Source: Exiguobacterium flavidum (lineage in GTDB: Bacteria > Bacillota > Bacilli > Exiguobacteriales > Exiguobacteriaceae). Taken from it: DNA of 64,000 nucleotides. The notes under the pieces were generated by a model. That model searched no databases. It saw nothing but the letters and a program-made list of their open reading frames with translations, and had not been told where the DNA came from. Positions within the stretch are counted from its first letter, which is position 1. The number at the start of each line of letters is the position of its first letter. The stretch is from NCBI RefSeq assembly GCF_003344535.1, contig NZ_QPKS01000006.1, forward strand, positions 127,690-191,689, read 5' to 3'. A program made the position numbers and the translations under genes. This document shows, piece after piece, positions 9,981 to 19,037 of the stretch.

Positions 9981-10475
9981 TTACCACCCTTTATGATTGA
10001 TGTCGTCTTCTCCGAGCAGGTTCGAGATGCTTCCCGCTAGCTCGACGTTGTTTGGCACACAGAGGAGTGTGTTCTGGCTGATCGTCGTGATCGTGCCTTC
10101 GAGCGCGAATACGACGCCGGACAGGAAGTGAATCATCTGCTTCGACTGGTCCTTCGACATGCGTTGCATGTTGACGATGACTGCCCGGTTCTGGCGCAGA
10201 TGCTCGCCGATTTCCTGCGACTCGTTGAAGACGCGAGGCTCGCTCAGGATGACTTGTGATTTTGATTTCTTAGAATGGATCGGGACGATGTTCGCTTGAC
10301 GCACGCCCTCTCCTCCTTTCGCAACGACCGGAACGATCGGTTCTTCCTCGTAATAATCGTCATAAGCATCTGTTTTTTGGTTAGATGTCTTCTGATCGGT
10401 ATATTGTTCTTCGTACTCCTCCAGATCATCCGTGTTGCCGATGAAGAGGTCATGAAGCTTAGACTTGAATCCCAT
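9981..10475 (-). CDS. sepF: Cell-division protein SepF
   Basis: SepF polymerises into rings, binds the FtsZ C-terminal peptide and tethers the Z-ring to the membrane. The 164-residue protein has an amphipathic N-terminal helix (MGFKSKLHDLFIG), an acidic, low-complexity linker (about 15-70, with many D/E/Y) and the globular SepF domain from about residue 78 (VILSEPRVFNESQEIGEHL...). The start is ATG at 10475, with AAGGAG 7 bases upstream; the ATG at 10481 is too close to that site. FtsZ in this window ends in DIPSFLRR, the expected SepF/FtsA-binding peptide. Confidence 0.95.
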   Translation of the reverse strand: MGFKSKLHDLFIGNTDDLEEYEEQYTDQKTSNQKTDAYDDYYEEEPIVPVVAKGGEGVRQANIVPIHSKKSKSQVILSEPRVFNESQEIGEHLRQNRAVIVNMQRMSKDQSKQMIHFLSGVVFALEGTITTISQNTLLCVPNNVELAGSISNLLGEDDINHKGW

Positions 10476-10534
10476 GATCATGCTCCTTCCGTCTATTAGT
10501 TAGTTAATCTTTGGTCATCTCATTCTTGCAGCGT

Positions 10535-11206
10535 TCACGCCTCGACGAGAACGGTTCCGATTCGGACGAATGTAGCGCCCTCCTCGATTGCCGTCTCGAA
10601 ATCACCCGACATGCCCATCGAAAGCTCCGTGCACGGGGCATGGGCATAATGACGTTCCTGCACCTCGTCCCGCAGCTGCCGGAGCGACCTGAAGACCTCT
10701 CGAATCGTCTGTTCGTCGTCCGTCAGCGGCGCCATCGTCATCAAGCCGACGACCTGTACCTTCGGGTATTGGCCGACCTCATGAAGAAAGGAGTGGATGT
10801 CCTCCGGGTGGATACCGTGCTTTGACTCTTCGCCCGAGACATTCACCTGGACGAAGCATTTGACGGGTTCGTTCGCACGCTTTTCAATCTCTTCAGCGAG
10901 ACCGATTCGGTCGAGCGAGTGCAGATAGTCGATTGCGTTGATGACTTGCCGGACTTTTCGCGTCTGAAGCGATCCGATGAAATGCCATTCACAGGCATCC
11001 CGTCCAATCTCCTTCTGTTTCTCAAGGAGACCTTCAGGACGGTTTTCACCGAGCGCCTCAACCCCTTCTTCGAGTAACTGTCTGGCGATATCCGTAGAAA
11101 CTGATTTCGTCACGCCAATCAGCTTCACCTGCTTTTTTTGCGCAGCCCGCGCACTCGTCTCTTCGATCCGGGCGCGGACTTTTTGGACGTTATTCTGTAT
11201 AGCCAT
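10535..11206 (-). CDS. ylmE: YggS/PROSC-family PLP-binding protein
   Basis: A 223-residue alanine-racemase-fold protein that binds pyridoxal phosphate and maintains vitamin B6 homeostasis. The PLP lysine is in KLIGVTKSVS (about residue 34), and VKCFVQVNVSGEESKHGI and ELSMGMSGDFETAIEEGATFVRIGT are signature blocks. A strong AAAGGAG precedes the ATG. The start overlaps the ylmD C terminus by 17 bases. It is part of the conserved ylmD-ylmE-sepF block; the link of PLP homeostasis to division is not explained by sequence. Confidence 0.93.
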   Translation of the reverse strand: MAIQNNVQKVRARIEETSARAAQKKQVKLIGVTKSVSTDIARQLLEEGVEALGENRPEGLLEKQKEIGRDACEWHFIGSLQTRKVRQVINAIDYLHSLDRIGLAEEIEKRANEPVKCFVQVNVSGEESKHGIHPEDIHSFLHEVGQYPKVQVVGLMTMAPLTDDEQTIREVFRSLRQLRDEVQERHYAHAPCTELSMGMSGDFETAIEEGATFVRIGTVLVEA

Positions 11207-11969
11207 GGACCGGCTCCTTTACGATCAGACTTGCGAAGCGGCCATTTTTGTCTCCATGCCGATACGAGAAATAGTTCTCATGCGAGCAGTTCGTACAGAT
11301 TCCGATATCGAGCACGTTGCCGATCCCGGCTCTCTCAGCGAGCGCAGCATTCACTTTTTGAAGCGACAGCATCGCTTTGCCGTCCTCTTTCATGACGTAT
11401 GGCCGCTCCTCAAGAGCCAGCGCGTCGACCGCCTCGATCACCGGTCCGTCCACTTCGTAGCAACAATCCCGAATCGAGGGACCGATCACCATCTGGATGC
11501 CGCTTCGGGATGCGCCCGCCTCCTCCATCTTGTCGACCGTCGCCTCGACGATGTTCGCGACCGTCCCCCTCCATCCGGCGTGGGCGTTCGCAATCACACC
11601 TGTCGTCGGATCACAGAAAAGAAGCGGTACACAATCGGCAAACAACATCATCAACATCACGTTCGCGTCCGTCGTGACGAGACCGTCCGTCTGCTTGATG
11701 GCCGTCCCGTAGTCGAGTGCTCCCCTTCCGGATTCGAGCGTCGTTACCTGTTCGACATGATTGCCATGGACCTGTTCGGCCCAAATCGTGTTCTCAAGCG
11801 AAAGTTCGACTTGTCTCGCGATCGTCTGGCGGTTCTGTACGACGCCGTCCCGGTCATCCTGCACATGCAGTCCGAGATTTCCTTCGCCGTGAGGTGCGGC
11901 GAACTTCGTCGTGAAACCTGCCCGTACGACACCGGTCGGAGTATCCCATTTCATCCATTGACCAAACAT
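11190..11969 (-). CDS. ylmD: Multicopper polyphenol oxidase / purine nucleoside phosphorylase family (YfiH/YlmD)
   Basis: A 259-residue member of the YfiH/DUF152 (PgeF) family, with metal-binding histidines and cysteine in the segments EQVHGNHV, LFADCVPLLF and NAHAGWRGT. Related proteins are described as laccase-like, as a peptidoglycan editing factor, and as nucleoside phosphorylase/deaminases; the sequence alone does not decide between them. The start is the ATG at 11969, preceded by GGAAGGAAGTG; the reading from 12017 would start inside the ftsZ terminator. It is the first gene of the ylmDE-sepF block, directly after ftsZ. Confidence 0.9.
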   Translation of the reverse strand: MFGQWMKWDTPTGVVRAGFTTKFAAPHGEGNLGLHVQDDRDGVVQNRQTIARQVELSLENTIWAEQVHGNHVEQVTTLESGRGALDYGTAIKQTDGLVTTDANVMLMMLFADCVPLLFCDPTTGVIANAHAGWRGTVANIVEATVDKMEEAGASRSGIQMVIGPSIRDCCYEVDGPVIEAVDALALEERPYVMKEDGKAMLSLQKVNAALAERAGIGNVLDIGICTNCSHENYFSYRHGDKNGRFASLIVKEPVHGYTE

Positions 11970-11991
11970 CTCTTCACTTCCTTCCTTTAGA

Positions 11992-12022
11992 GAAAAAGAG
12001 GCGTCGCTTCGCGACACCTCTT
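11992..12022 (-). terminator. Intrinsic terminator after ftsZ
   Basis: On the minus strand, AAGAGGTGTCGC-GAA-GCGACGCCTCTT is followed by TTTCTC. It separates ftsZ from ylmD. In Bacillus this junction holds sporulation genes, which are absent here. Confidence 0.85.
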
Positions 12023-12051
12023 GGTTAAACGTCGTGCCAGCGGAATGTCTC

Positions 12052-13188
12052 TTAACGATTGTTCCGGCGGAGGAAGGAAGGGATGTCCATCGGTTCTTCG
12101 ACTTCTGGTTCTTGGTAAGCTTTCGCTACTTCCTCTTCCTGTTTCGGTTTCACTTCCTCGGCTGGCGGCGCTTGTTTCTTCTTCAGGAGGTTCTTCATCA
12201 TCTCTTGTGCCGACGGGATTTCAAAATCGAGTGGCTCGTTCTCGAATTCCGTCGCAATCACCGTGACGATGATTTCGTCTTCGAGATTCTCGTTGATGAC
12301 TGAACCGAAAATCAAGTTGACTTCTTCGTCTGCAGCGCTCTGAACGATCTGCGCCGCTTCCGTGACTTCGTACAAGCTGAGGTTGACACTTCCCGTGATG
12401 TTCATCAGAACACCTTTCGCGCCTTCGATCGACGTCTCGAGCAACGGGCTCGAAATCGCCTTCTTCGCCGCTTCCGTCGCACGGTGTTCGCCAGTCGCAA
12501 CACCGATACCCATCAAGGCAGATCCCTTGTCCGTCATGATCGTCTTGACATCGGCAAAGTCAAGGTTGATCAGACCAGGTACTGCGATCAAGTCAGAGAT
12601 CCCCTGAACCCCTTGGCGAAGGACGTTATCTGCTTCTTTGAACGCCTCAAGCATCGGCGTATCGCGATCGACGATCTCAAGGAGCTTATCATTCGGGATG
12701 ACGATCAATGTGTCGACCTTCTCCTTGAAGTTTTGGACACCCGATACAGCATGCTGCATCCGCTTGCGTCCTTCGAACATGAATGGCTTCGTGACGACAC
12801 CGACCGTCAATGCGCCGATTTCCTTCGAGATCTCAGCGATGACTGGAGCTGCACCTGTCCCGGTTCCGCCGCCCATACCTGCAGTGACGAAGACCATGTC
12901 TGCGCCGCCGAGGATTTCAGTCAGCTGTTCACGGCTCTCTTCAGCCGCCTTCTTGCCGATGTCCGGGTTGGCACCCGCTCCAAGTCCGCGCGTCAATTTC
13001 GCTCCGAGTTGAAGTTTGACGTCCGCCTTCGACATGTTCAATGCTTGTGCGTCCGTATTGACGGCGATGAATTCGACGCCTTGGACGCCGTGCTCGATCA
13101 TTCGGTTGACAGCGTTCGAACCGCCACCACCGACGCCGATGACCTTGATTTTTGCTACTTGGTCCATCATTTCATCAAAATGCAACAT
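12052..13188 (-). CDS. ftsZ: Cell-division GTPase FtsZ
   Basis: Tubulin homologue that forms the Z-ring. In the 378 residues the nucleotide site is [12 protein letters not shown] (19-30), the tubulin signature GGGTGTG is at 106-112, and the T7-loop region is [14 protein letters not shown] variable acidic linker from about 318 leads to the conserved C-terminal peptide [11 protein letters not shown] that contacts FtsA, SepF and other partners. The length is typical. It follows ftsA by 40 bases and ends at an intrinsic terminator. Confidence 0.98.
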   Translation of the reverse strand: MLHFDEMMDQVAKIKVIGVGGGGSNAVNRMIEHGVQGVEFIAVNTDAQALNMSKADVKLQLGAKLTRGLGAGANPDIGKKAAEESREQLTEILGGADMVFVTAGMGGGTGTGAAPVIAEISKEIGALTVGVVTKPFMFEGRKRMQHAVSGVQNFKEKVDTLIVIPNDKLLEIVDRDTPMLEAFKEADNVLRQGVQGISDLIAVPGLINLDFADVKTIMTDKGSALMGIGVATGEHRATEAAKKAISSPLLETSIEGAKGVLMNITGSVNLSLYEVTEAAQIVQSAADEEVNLIFGSVINENLEDEIIVTVIATEFENEPLDFEIPSAQEMMKNLLKKKQAPPAEEVKPKQEEEVAKAYQEPEVEEPMDIPSFLRRNNR

Positions 13189-13228
13189 AAAAGGAGCCCC
13201 CTATTTTTGTGTACTCGTATTTTCTCGC

Positions 13229-14536
13229 TTAACCGAAGAATTTCTCAAAGAAACTACTGAAGGACTTTCTCTCTTTTGGAGGTTGCTCCCGCGGTGGTTT
13301 GCTTTCTGGCAGAGCAGCTGTCGTAGGTCTCGCAAGGAGTTCCTCTTCCTGCTGCCGATCGGTAGGAACGGTCACCTTCTCTTCTGAACGGCCGAGACCG
13401 GACTTCGAGACGTTGCTGCGCGATAATACATAACGCAACATGCCTGCGGCTACCGCGTATTTCGGATGGCGAATCCCAAGGCTCGCTGGTTGATAGACAT
13501 TGACGCTTTGTCCAAATACCCGTTTTCCTAGAATATCGATCCCTGGGAGTGAAGAAGTTCCTCCACAGAGGATGATCCCGCTGTTCTGACGGGCATGTCC
13601 TGCCTGATGCATGCGTTTCTTCAGCATCTCGAAGATTTCCTCTACCCGCGCTTCGAGTACGAAACCGATTTCCGGTTGCGATTCGAAACGGTGTTCGCCG
13701 TTGATCGTGACGTAGGAGACCTTCTCTTCCGGATCACCAAGCGATTCGAGTGCGACGCCATACTCTTCTTTAGCGAGTTTCGCGTCCTGATACTTGCAGT
13801 TCATCTTGTACGTCAAATCACGTGTCAGGTGATCCCCACCGTAAGGGAGAGTAGTCGAGTACACCAAATCGTTTTTCTCGTAGATCGAGAGCGTCGTCGT
13901 CTCATGACCGATGTCGATGATTGCGACACCGAGTTCGAGTTCATCGATCGAAGCTGCGATTCGGGATACTGCCAAGCTCTCGAGAACATATCCTGCGAGT
14001 TGAAGTCCTGCTCGTTCGACTGACCGCTTGATACTATGTAAGATCGTCTTTGCCCCGATGATCAACTTTCCTGACATCTCAAGTCTGTATCCGATCATCC
14101 CGCGCGGATCAGTGATTTCCGTCTGCTGGTCGACGGTGAAGGTTCGCGGCAGGACATCGACTACGCTCAGCTCGTTCGGAATGCGCATGACCATCGCAGA
14201 GTGGAGGACTTCCTTGACATCATCGTCCGTGATCTCGTTGTCCTCTCCTTTGACAGGGGCCATACCTTGGCAATCCTTCACTTGGATATGCTCTCCAGAA
14301 ATCGCTACATATACTTCATCAATCGACTCGCCGAGTGCACGTTCCACTTCAGCAGTCGCCTGTTTGATCGCATTGACGGTTTGGTCGATATCGACGATGA
14401 CACCACGTTTGACGCCCGCAGATGGTGCGGAGCCTTCGGCAAGCACATTCAGCGTCCCACCCAAAAGTTCACCGACGATGAGTTTGATCTCCGATGTTCC
14501 AATATCTAGCGCGGCAATAGTACCTTTCGTTTCCAT
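13229..14536 (-). CDS. ftsA: Cell-division protein FtsA
   Basis: Actin-like membrane tether of the Z-ring, 435 residues. ALDIGTSEIKLIVGE (about 9-23) is the phosphate-1 motif; VAIIDIGHETTTLSIY (about 204) and IILCGGTSSLPGI (about 334) are the phosphate-2 and adenosine motifs. The extreme C terminus KSFSSFFEKFFG is the amphipathic membrane-targeting helix, joined by a proline- and glutamate-rich linker. The first gene of an ftsA-ftsZ unit, it has a 220-base upstream gap with an inverted repeat and a terminator for divIB. Confidence 0.97.
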   Translation of the reverse strand: METKGTIAALDIGTSEIKLIVGELLGGTLNVLAEGSAPSAGVKRGVIVDIDQTVNAIKQATAEVERALGESIDEVYVAISGEHIQVKDCQGMAPVKGEDNEITDDDVKEVLHSAMVMRIPNELSVVDVLPRTFTVDQQTEITDPRGMIGYRLEMSGKLIIGAKTILHSIKRSVERAGLQLAGYVLESLAVSRIAASIDELELGVAIIDIGHETTTLSIYEKNDLVYSTTLPYGGDHLTRDLTYKMNCKYQDAKLAKEEYGVALESLGDPEEKVSYVTINGEHRFESQPEIGFVLEARVEEIFEMLKKRMHQAGHARQNSGIILCGGTSSLPGIDILGKRVFGQSVNVYQPASLGIRHPKYAVAAGMLRYVLSRSNVSKSGLGRSEEKVTVPTDRQQEEELLARPTTAALPESKPPREQPPKERKSFSSFFEKFFG

Positions 14537-14566
14537 GGGGGTGACACCTCCACTTTCTTAATACTA

Positions 14567-14603
14567 GATTGTCCTATTATATATTTCCTGAATAGGGACA
14601 ATC
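14567..14603 (-). repeat. Inverted repeat flanking a -10-like box upstream of ftsA
   Basis: The arms GATTGTCC(C)TATT and AATAGG(G)ACAATC are perfect complements apart from one inserted base, around a 12-base AT-rich centre. On the minus strand a TATAAT (14576-14581) lies inside the repeat, about 30 bases before the ftsA ribosome-binding site. No well-spaced -35 is visible. It could be an operator or an mRNA hairpin; there is no T run, so it is not a terminator. Confidence 0.6.
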
Positions 14604-14710
14604 GTCTTCCCGTATAAGTTTACACTATATAAATCACCACGAAAAGGAGTTATTCGACAACATCCCCATCTTATAAATTACGTTTTCATGACGATTCTCC
14701 TGCTATGTTA

Positions 14711-14738
14711 CAAAAAAACTGCCGCAGGAGGGCAGTTG
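14711..14738 (-). terminator. Intrinsic terminator after divIB
   Basis: AACTGCC-loop-GGCAGTT followed by TTTTTTG on the minus strand, 20 bases beyond the divIB stop. It implies that ftsA-ftsZ has its own promoter in the 14540-14710 region. Confidence 0.82.
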
Positions 14739-14758
14739 TTTTCCGCGTCGTCAACTTG

Positions 14759-15532
14759 TTATTTTTTTCCTTTATATGGTTTGAAATAGATTCCGCCGTC
14801 GATCGTGATGACGCCGGTCTTCTTTTTCGGAAGCGCGGCGATCACTTTGACATAATCATTCAACGAGGACGAGAAGTTTGATGTGCTCAGAATGACGGTG
14901 TTTCCGTCCGTCATGTAGAGCCTCAGGCCGTTCTTGTTCTTCCCGCTGTCTGAGACGATTTCGGAAATCCGGCTTCTCACCTTCGGTTCGATTTTGACGA
15001 GTTCACGCGTCACTTTCTTGAGGGATGCGTCAGTGAATCCGGTCAGGATCGGTGCATCGAACAATTCTTCCTTCGAGCGCCCTCTGATGATCGTTCCGTC
15101 CGCAAGAACGATCCGGTCATCAGGCTTTACCTTCGCGTAGGCGATTTCTTTCTCCTCCGTGACGGTCACGGTCATCTCGTGAAGGAACTTTTTTCGTAGC
15201 GTCGCCTCCCTGACTCCGGGGACATCCTCGATCCGTTCGATCAATTCATCCTCCGAGACGTTAAAGGCGTGCGTCTTGCCGGGAACGACCCCGGATGCGT
15301 CCGCTATGTCCTTCTTCGAGACATTCAACGTTCCGTTGATATCGAGTGACGCGATTCTCGAATAGGGGGACTGGAGATAGAAAACGAATCCGATCAACAG
15401 CCCGACAAGCGCGAGTACGAGCATCAAACGGCGGTTCGCCTTCTTGCGGCGCTGCTCGCGTATGTAGGGAATTTTGTCTTCGAGACTTCGAACCTTCGAT
15501 TCTTCCGACTCTTCCCGCTTATACGAATCCAT
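14759..15532 (-). CDS. divIB: Division protein DivIB/FtsQ
   Basis: A bitopic membrane protein of the divisome core (with FtsL and DivIC) that regulates septal peptidoglycan synthesis. The 257 residues divide into a charged cytosolic N terminus (1-35), one membrane segment ([18 protein letters not shown], about 36-53), a POTRA domain beginning [16 protein letters not shown], and a beta domain. The length matches the Bacillus/Staphylococcus form. It follows murG and precedes ftsA, as in a classic dcw cluster, with its own terminator. In Bacillus murB and extra genes lie here; they are absent. Confidence 0.93.
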   Translation of the reverse strand: MDSYKREESEESKVRSLEDKIPYIREQRRKKANRRLMLVLALVGLLIGFVFYLQSPYSRIASLDINGTLNVSKKDIADASGVVPGKTHAFNVSEDELIERIEDVPGVREATLRKKFLHEMTVTVTEEKEIAYAKVKPDDRIVLADGTIIRGRSKEELFDAPILTGFTDASLKKVTRELVKIEPKVRSRISEIVSDSGKNKNGLRLYMTDGNTVILSTSNFSSSLNDYVKVIAALPKKKTGVITIDGGIYFKPYKGKK

Positions 15533-15586
15533 CTGCCCTTCCCCCTTACATTCTTCAGTCCTTTATCGGTCGAATCGTCGAACAGT

Positions 15587-16687
15587 TTAGTGCTTTGACG
15601 CGTTTCTTGAAATTTTAAGCAATTCGTCCACCAAACGGCTCGCGGCATCCGGCAATCCGAGTGACAAAGCAGCCCTGCTCATCGCTTCCTTGTCGGACAA
15701 GGCACGCGCGGTCGCATCGAACAGCGACTTCCCCGTCAGTTCCTTTTCGCGGACGAGAATGCTCGCCCCTGCCTCGACGAGCGACGACGCGTTGACTTCC
15801 TGATGATTTTCGGTAACATACGGACTCGGGATCAGAATGCTCGGAAGACCGAGAGTCGTAAGTTCCGCTAAAGTGCTCGCCCCGGAGCGCGAGATGACGA
15901 GATCGCTCGCTTTGAGGATTTTCGGCAGATCGTAGACGAACGGCCGGAGCTGGAACCGTTCCGGTAAATCCTTAAGCGTCCGTTCCACGTCGTCGAAATG
16001 AACTTGGCCCGTGACGAACAGCAGGGAGACGTCTAGCTCCTTGAGCAGCGGAATCATCTCGATGACTGCATCGTTGATCGGAGAAGCGCCCCGGCTGCCG
16101 CCGTAGACGACGATGAGCGGGCGGTCCTCCGAGAATCCGTATTTCGCTTTTTCCTGTACGGGATCGATTTCCAGTTCTGCCACTTCGGAGCCTCGCGGGT
16201 TCCCGATCAGGACAGTCTTTCCTTCGTTCTTCCCGAAGTGATGACCAGACCCTTTGAACGAGAGGGCGACACGATCGACGTATCGCGCGAGGAACTTGTT
16301 CGTGATCCCCGGCAAACTGTTCTGTTCATGGACGAGCGTCGGATATCCCATCTTCGCCGCCGTGTAAAGTACAGGTCCGCAAACGAACCCGCCTGTTCCG
16401 ACGACGACGTCCGGACGAAAGGCCTTGAGCAACTTTCGGACACGGAGGACGCTCTTGACGAAGCGAATACCTGTTTTGACGTTCTCGAAGGACAGGGAGC
16501 GGCGGATTCCTGAGATTTCGATCGACTCGAACGGAATGCCGGCACGACGGACGATGTCCGCCTCCAGTCCGTTTTCGGTTCCGATGTAGAGGACTTCACA
16601 CGGTATTCTGCCCTCGAGTTCACGAATCATGGCGAGCGCCGGGTAGATATGCCCTCCCGTCCCGCCTCCTGATACGACGATTCTCAT
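15587..16687 (-). CDS. murG: UDP-GlcNAc:undecaprenyl-PP-MurNAc-pentapeptide GlcNAc transferase
   Basis: MurG makes lipid II on the inner membrane face. The 366-residue GT-B enzyme has the N-terminal glycine-rich GGGTGGHIYPAL (7-18), the HEQNSLPGITNK segment and the donor-site block SRSGASTLAEL. A HENQ-like element (ENHQEVNASSL) is present near the C terminus. The ATG overlaps the murD stop by 4 bases (ATGA), so the pair is probably coupled. In Bacillus the SEDS gene spoVE lies between murD and murG; here they abut. Confidence 0.97.
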   Translation of the reverse strand: MRIVVSGGGTGGHIYPALAMIRELEGRIPCEVLYIGTENGLEADIVRRAGIPFESIEISGIRRSLSFENVKTGIRFVKSVLRVRKLLKAFRPDVVVGTGGFVCGPVLYTAAKMGYPTLVHEQNSLPGITNKFLARYVDRVALSFKGSGHHFGKNEGKTVLIGNPRGSEVAELEIDPVQEKAKYGFSEDRPLIVVYGGSRGASPINDAVIEMIPLLKELDVSLLFVTGQVHFDDVERTLKDLPERFQLRPFVYDLPKILKASDLVISRSGASTLAELTTLGLPSILIPSPYVTENHQEVNASSLVEAGASILVREKELTGKSLFDATARALSDKEAMSRAALSLGLPDAASRLVDELLKISRNASKH

Positions 16688-18027
16688 GAATGATCTTCCT
16701 CCTTGACGAGACGGACGAAATGCTCGCCTCGTTCCTCGTACGTCTTGTACTGATCCCAGCTGGCCGAAGCCGGTGAGAGAAGAATGATATCTCCTGCATC
16801 AGAATGTTCAAAGGCCGATTGAACCGCCTCTTCCATCGTCGAGACGACGACGCCCGGAATCCCTTTCTTCTTAGCCAGTCCGGCGAACCGTTCAGCTGTC
16901 TCTCCCATTCCGATGACGACCTTTACATGATCCATCGCTTGAAGGAGCGGAGAAAGGTCGGCTCCGCGTTCGAGTCCTCCACAGATCCAGACGATCGGTG
17001 AAGTGAATCCGGACAGAGCCGCTTCGGCCGCGACGTTGTTCGTCGCCTTCGAATCATTGTAGACTTTTCTCCCGCTGAACTCCCCGACGTATTCCGTCCG
17101 GTGAGCGACACCGCCAAACGTGCGGAGGACTTGCCTGATATGCCCGATCGGTAGCGCGAACGGTTCGACGAGCGCAAGAGCCGCGAGGACGTTCTCGTGG
17201 TTGTGTCCGCCTCCAAGCGCTATCTCATGTACAGGCAGAATCTGTTCGTTGCCGAGCATCACCATGCCATCTTCGAGATGAGCGTATCCCGTCTGGTCAC
17301 GAGTGAACGTGACGCGTTCAGCCTTTGCAGATTCAGACAGACGCATCACCGTTTCATCCTTGCCGTTTACGACGAGCCGGTCAGTCGGTTCCATGTTGCG
17401 GAAAATACGTGCCTTCGCCTCTCCATATTGCTCGAAGTCACCATGATAGTCGAGATGAGCCGGGGACAGGTTCAGGAATGCGGCAGAGAGAGGCCGGAAC
17501 GAGTCCATCCCCATCAGCTGGAAGCTCGAGAGCTCGATCACGATGACATCTCCCTTCTTCGCATTCGCCGCGACTTCGACGGCCGGAAAGCCGATATTTC
17601 CGGCCAGGTGGACATGTCGGTCCCCGCCCTTCATCAGTTCGTGGACGAGCGTCGTCGTCGTCGTCTTCCCGTTCGATCCGGTAATGGCGATCCAGTCTGC
17701 CTCCGTAGCGTGGAAGGCGAGTTCGACCTCTGTCCATACAGGAATACCGCGTTTCACTGCCTCCTCGAGGATCGGAATGCTATAGGGGATGCCTGGGTTC
17801 TTGACGATCAGTTCCGCCTCATCGAGCAACGAAGCCGGATGGCTTTCATAGACGGTCTTGACGCCAAGCGCGCGGAGCGTTTCCTGGTCCTCTTTGGAAG
17901 GCAGGCGCCCGTCGTTGACCGTCACGACCGCTCCGAGTCCCTTTAAATGGCGCGCGGCTGCAATGCCGCTCTTCGCTGTCCCAAGGACGAGGACGCGTTT
18001 CCCCGCCAAATCGATAGTTTCCATCAT
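16684..18027 (-). CDS. murD: UDP-MurNAc-L-Ala--D-Glu ligase
   Basis: Adds D-glutamate to UDP-MurNAc-L-alanine with ATP. The 447 residues hold a Rossmann-like UDP-binding domain (KRVLVLGTAKSGIAAARHL, about 9), the Mur-ligase ATP motif [18 protein letters not shown] (about 113-130), a LSPAHLDYHG block and the C-terminal KVYNDSKATNN/SPASASWDQYK blocks, where S-A-S-W-D is the usual MurD signature. The ATG at 18027 is preceded by a modest GAGCGG. It lies between mraY and murG. Confidence 0.97.
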   Translation of the reverse strand: MMETIDLAGKRVLVLGTAKSGIAAARHLKGLGAVVTVNDGRLPSKEDQETLRALGVKTVYESHPASLLDEAELIVKNPGIPYSIPILEEAVKRGIPVWTEVELAFHATEADWIAITGSNGKTTTTTLVHELMKGGDRHVHLAGNIGFPAVEVAANAKKGDVIVIELSSFQLMGMDSFRPLSAAFLNLSPAHLDYHGDFEQYGEAKARIFRNMEPTDRLVVNGKDETVMRLSESAKAERVTFTRDQTGYAHLEDGMVMLGNEQILPVHEIALGGGHNHENVLAALALVEPFALPIGHIRQVLRTFGGVAHRTEYVGEFSGRKVYNDSKATNNVAAEAALSGFTSPIVWICGGLERGADLSPLLQAMDHVKVVIGMGETAERFAGLAKKKGIPGVVVSTMEEAVQSAFEHSDAGDIILLSPASASWDQYKTYEERGEHFVRLVKEEDHS

Positions 18028-18058
18028 GATCCGCTCACTTTCGTATTCTGGTAGTTTT

Positions 18059-19021
18059 TTAAATCAGGACGTAGACGATCAACGCCATCGCGAGGCTGAT
18101 GCCTGCGAACGTTCCGACGATGCGCCATTCACTCCATCCCACCATCTCGAAGTGATGGTGGATCGGGCTCATCTTGAAGATACGTTTTCCTGTCGTCTTG
18201 AACGAGATGACCTGGAGGATGACAGACAGGGTCTCGACGACGAAGACGATTCCGATCAAGACGAGGATCAATTCAAGCTTCAACATGATCGAAAGACCTG
18301 CAAGTGCAGCGCCGAGTGCGAGCGAACCAGTGTCTCCCATGAAAATCTTCGCAGGGTGTGCGTTGAAGAACAGGAAGCCGATCAGAGCGCCGACCGCAGA
18401 GAAGGCGAATAGTGCAGCACCCGGTTCTTCGGCGATGATCAGGCTGTAGAGACCGAAGAACAGGAACGTCGGGATCGCCGTGAATGAGACGAGTCCATCA
18501 AGTCCGTCCGTCAAGTTGACGGCGTTCGAGAATCCGACGAGCCAAAACAGGGCGATCAGCGGATAGAATACGCCGAAGTCGAGCGAAAGGTCTGTGAATG
18601 GAATGGCGAGATACGTCGCGCTTCCGCTAAATCCTCCGCTCAACCAGATGAACAGGAGACCGATGACGATCTGACCGAGCAATTTCTGTTTCGAGTTGAG
18701 ACCGAGGTTGCGTTTCTTGACGACCTTGATATAGTCGTCAACGAAACCGATTGCCCCGTAAGCGAGCGTCAAGAACAGGAGCGCGATATGGCCCGTCGTC
18801 ATGTCGCCGAGCACGAGCGCGCCGATCAGTGATACGCCCATCGCGAGCAGGATGACGATTCCACCCATCGTCGGAGTCCCTGATTTCACCTGGTGCCATT
18901 CCGGTCCTTCTTCACGAATTTCCTGTCCGAACTTCAGCTGATGCAGGAACGGGATCATCCTCGGCATGACGAGGACGACGGTAAGGATGGCGATTGCCGC
19001 CATGATGATTGCAGTTGTCAT
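18059..19021 (-). CDS. mraY: Phospho-MurNAc-pentapeptide transferase
   Basis: MraY transfers phospho-MurNAc-pentapeptide to undecaprenyl phosphate, forming lipid I. The 320-residue polytopic protein has about ten membrane segments, the motifs [20 protein letters not shown] and [19 protein letters not shown] with the catalytic aspartates, and the C-terminal HHHFE loop. It lies directly downstream of murF (16-base gap). Confidence 0.97.
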   Translation of the reverse strand: MTTAIIMAAIAILTVVLVMPRMIPFLHQLKFGQEIREEGPEWHQVKSGTPTMGGIVILLAMGVSLIGALVLGDMTTGHIALLFLTLAYGAIGFVDDYIKVVKKRNLGLNSKQKLLGQIVIGLLFIWLSGGFSGSATYLAIPFTDLSLDFGVFYPLIALFWLVGFSNAVNLTDGLDGLVSFTAIPTFLFFGLYSLIIAEEPGAALFAFSAVGALIGFLFFNAHPAKIFMGDTGSLALGAALAGLSIMLKLELILVLIGIVFVVETLSVILQVISFKTTGKRIFKMSPIHHHFEMVGWSEWRIVGTFAGISLAMALIVYVLI

Positions 19022-19037
19022 TAAAGTGCACCTTCTT

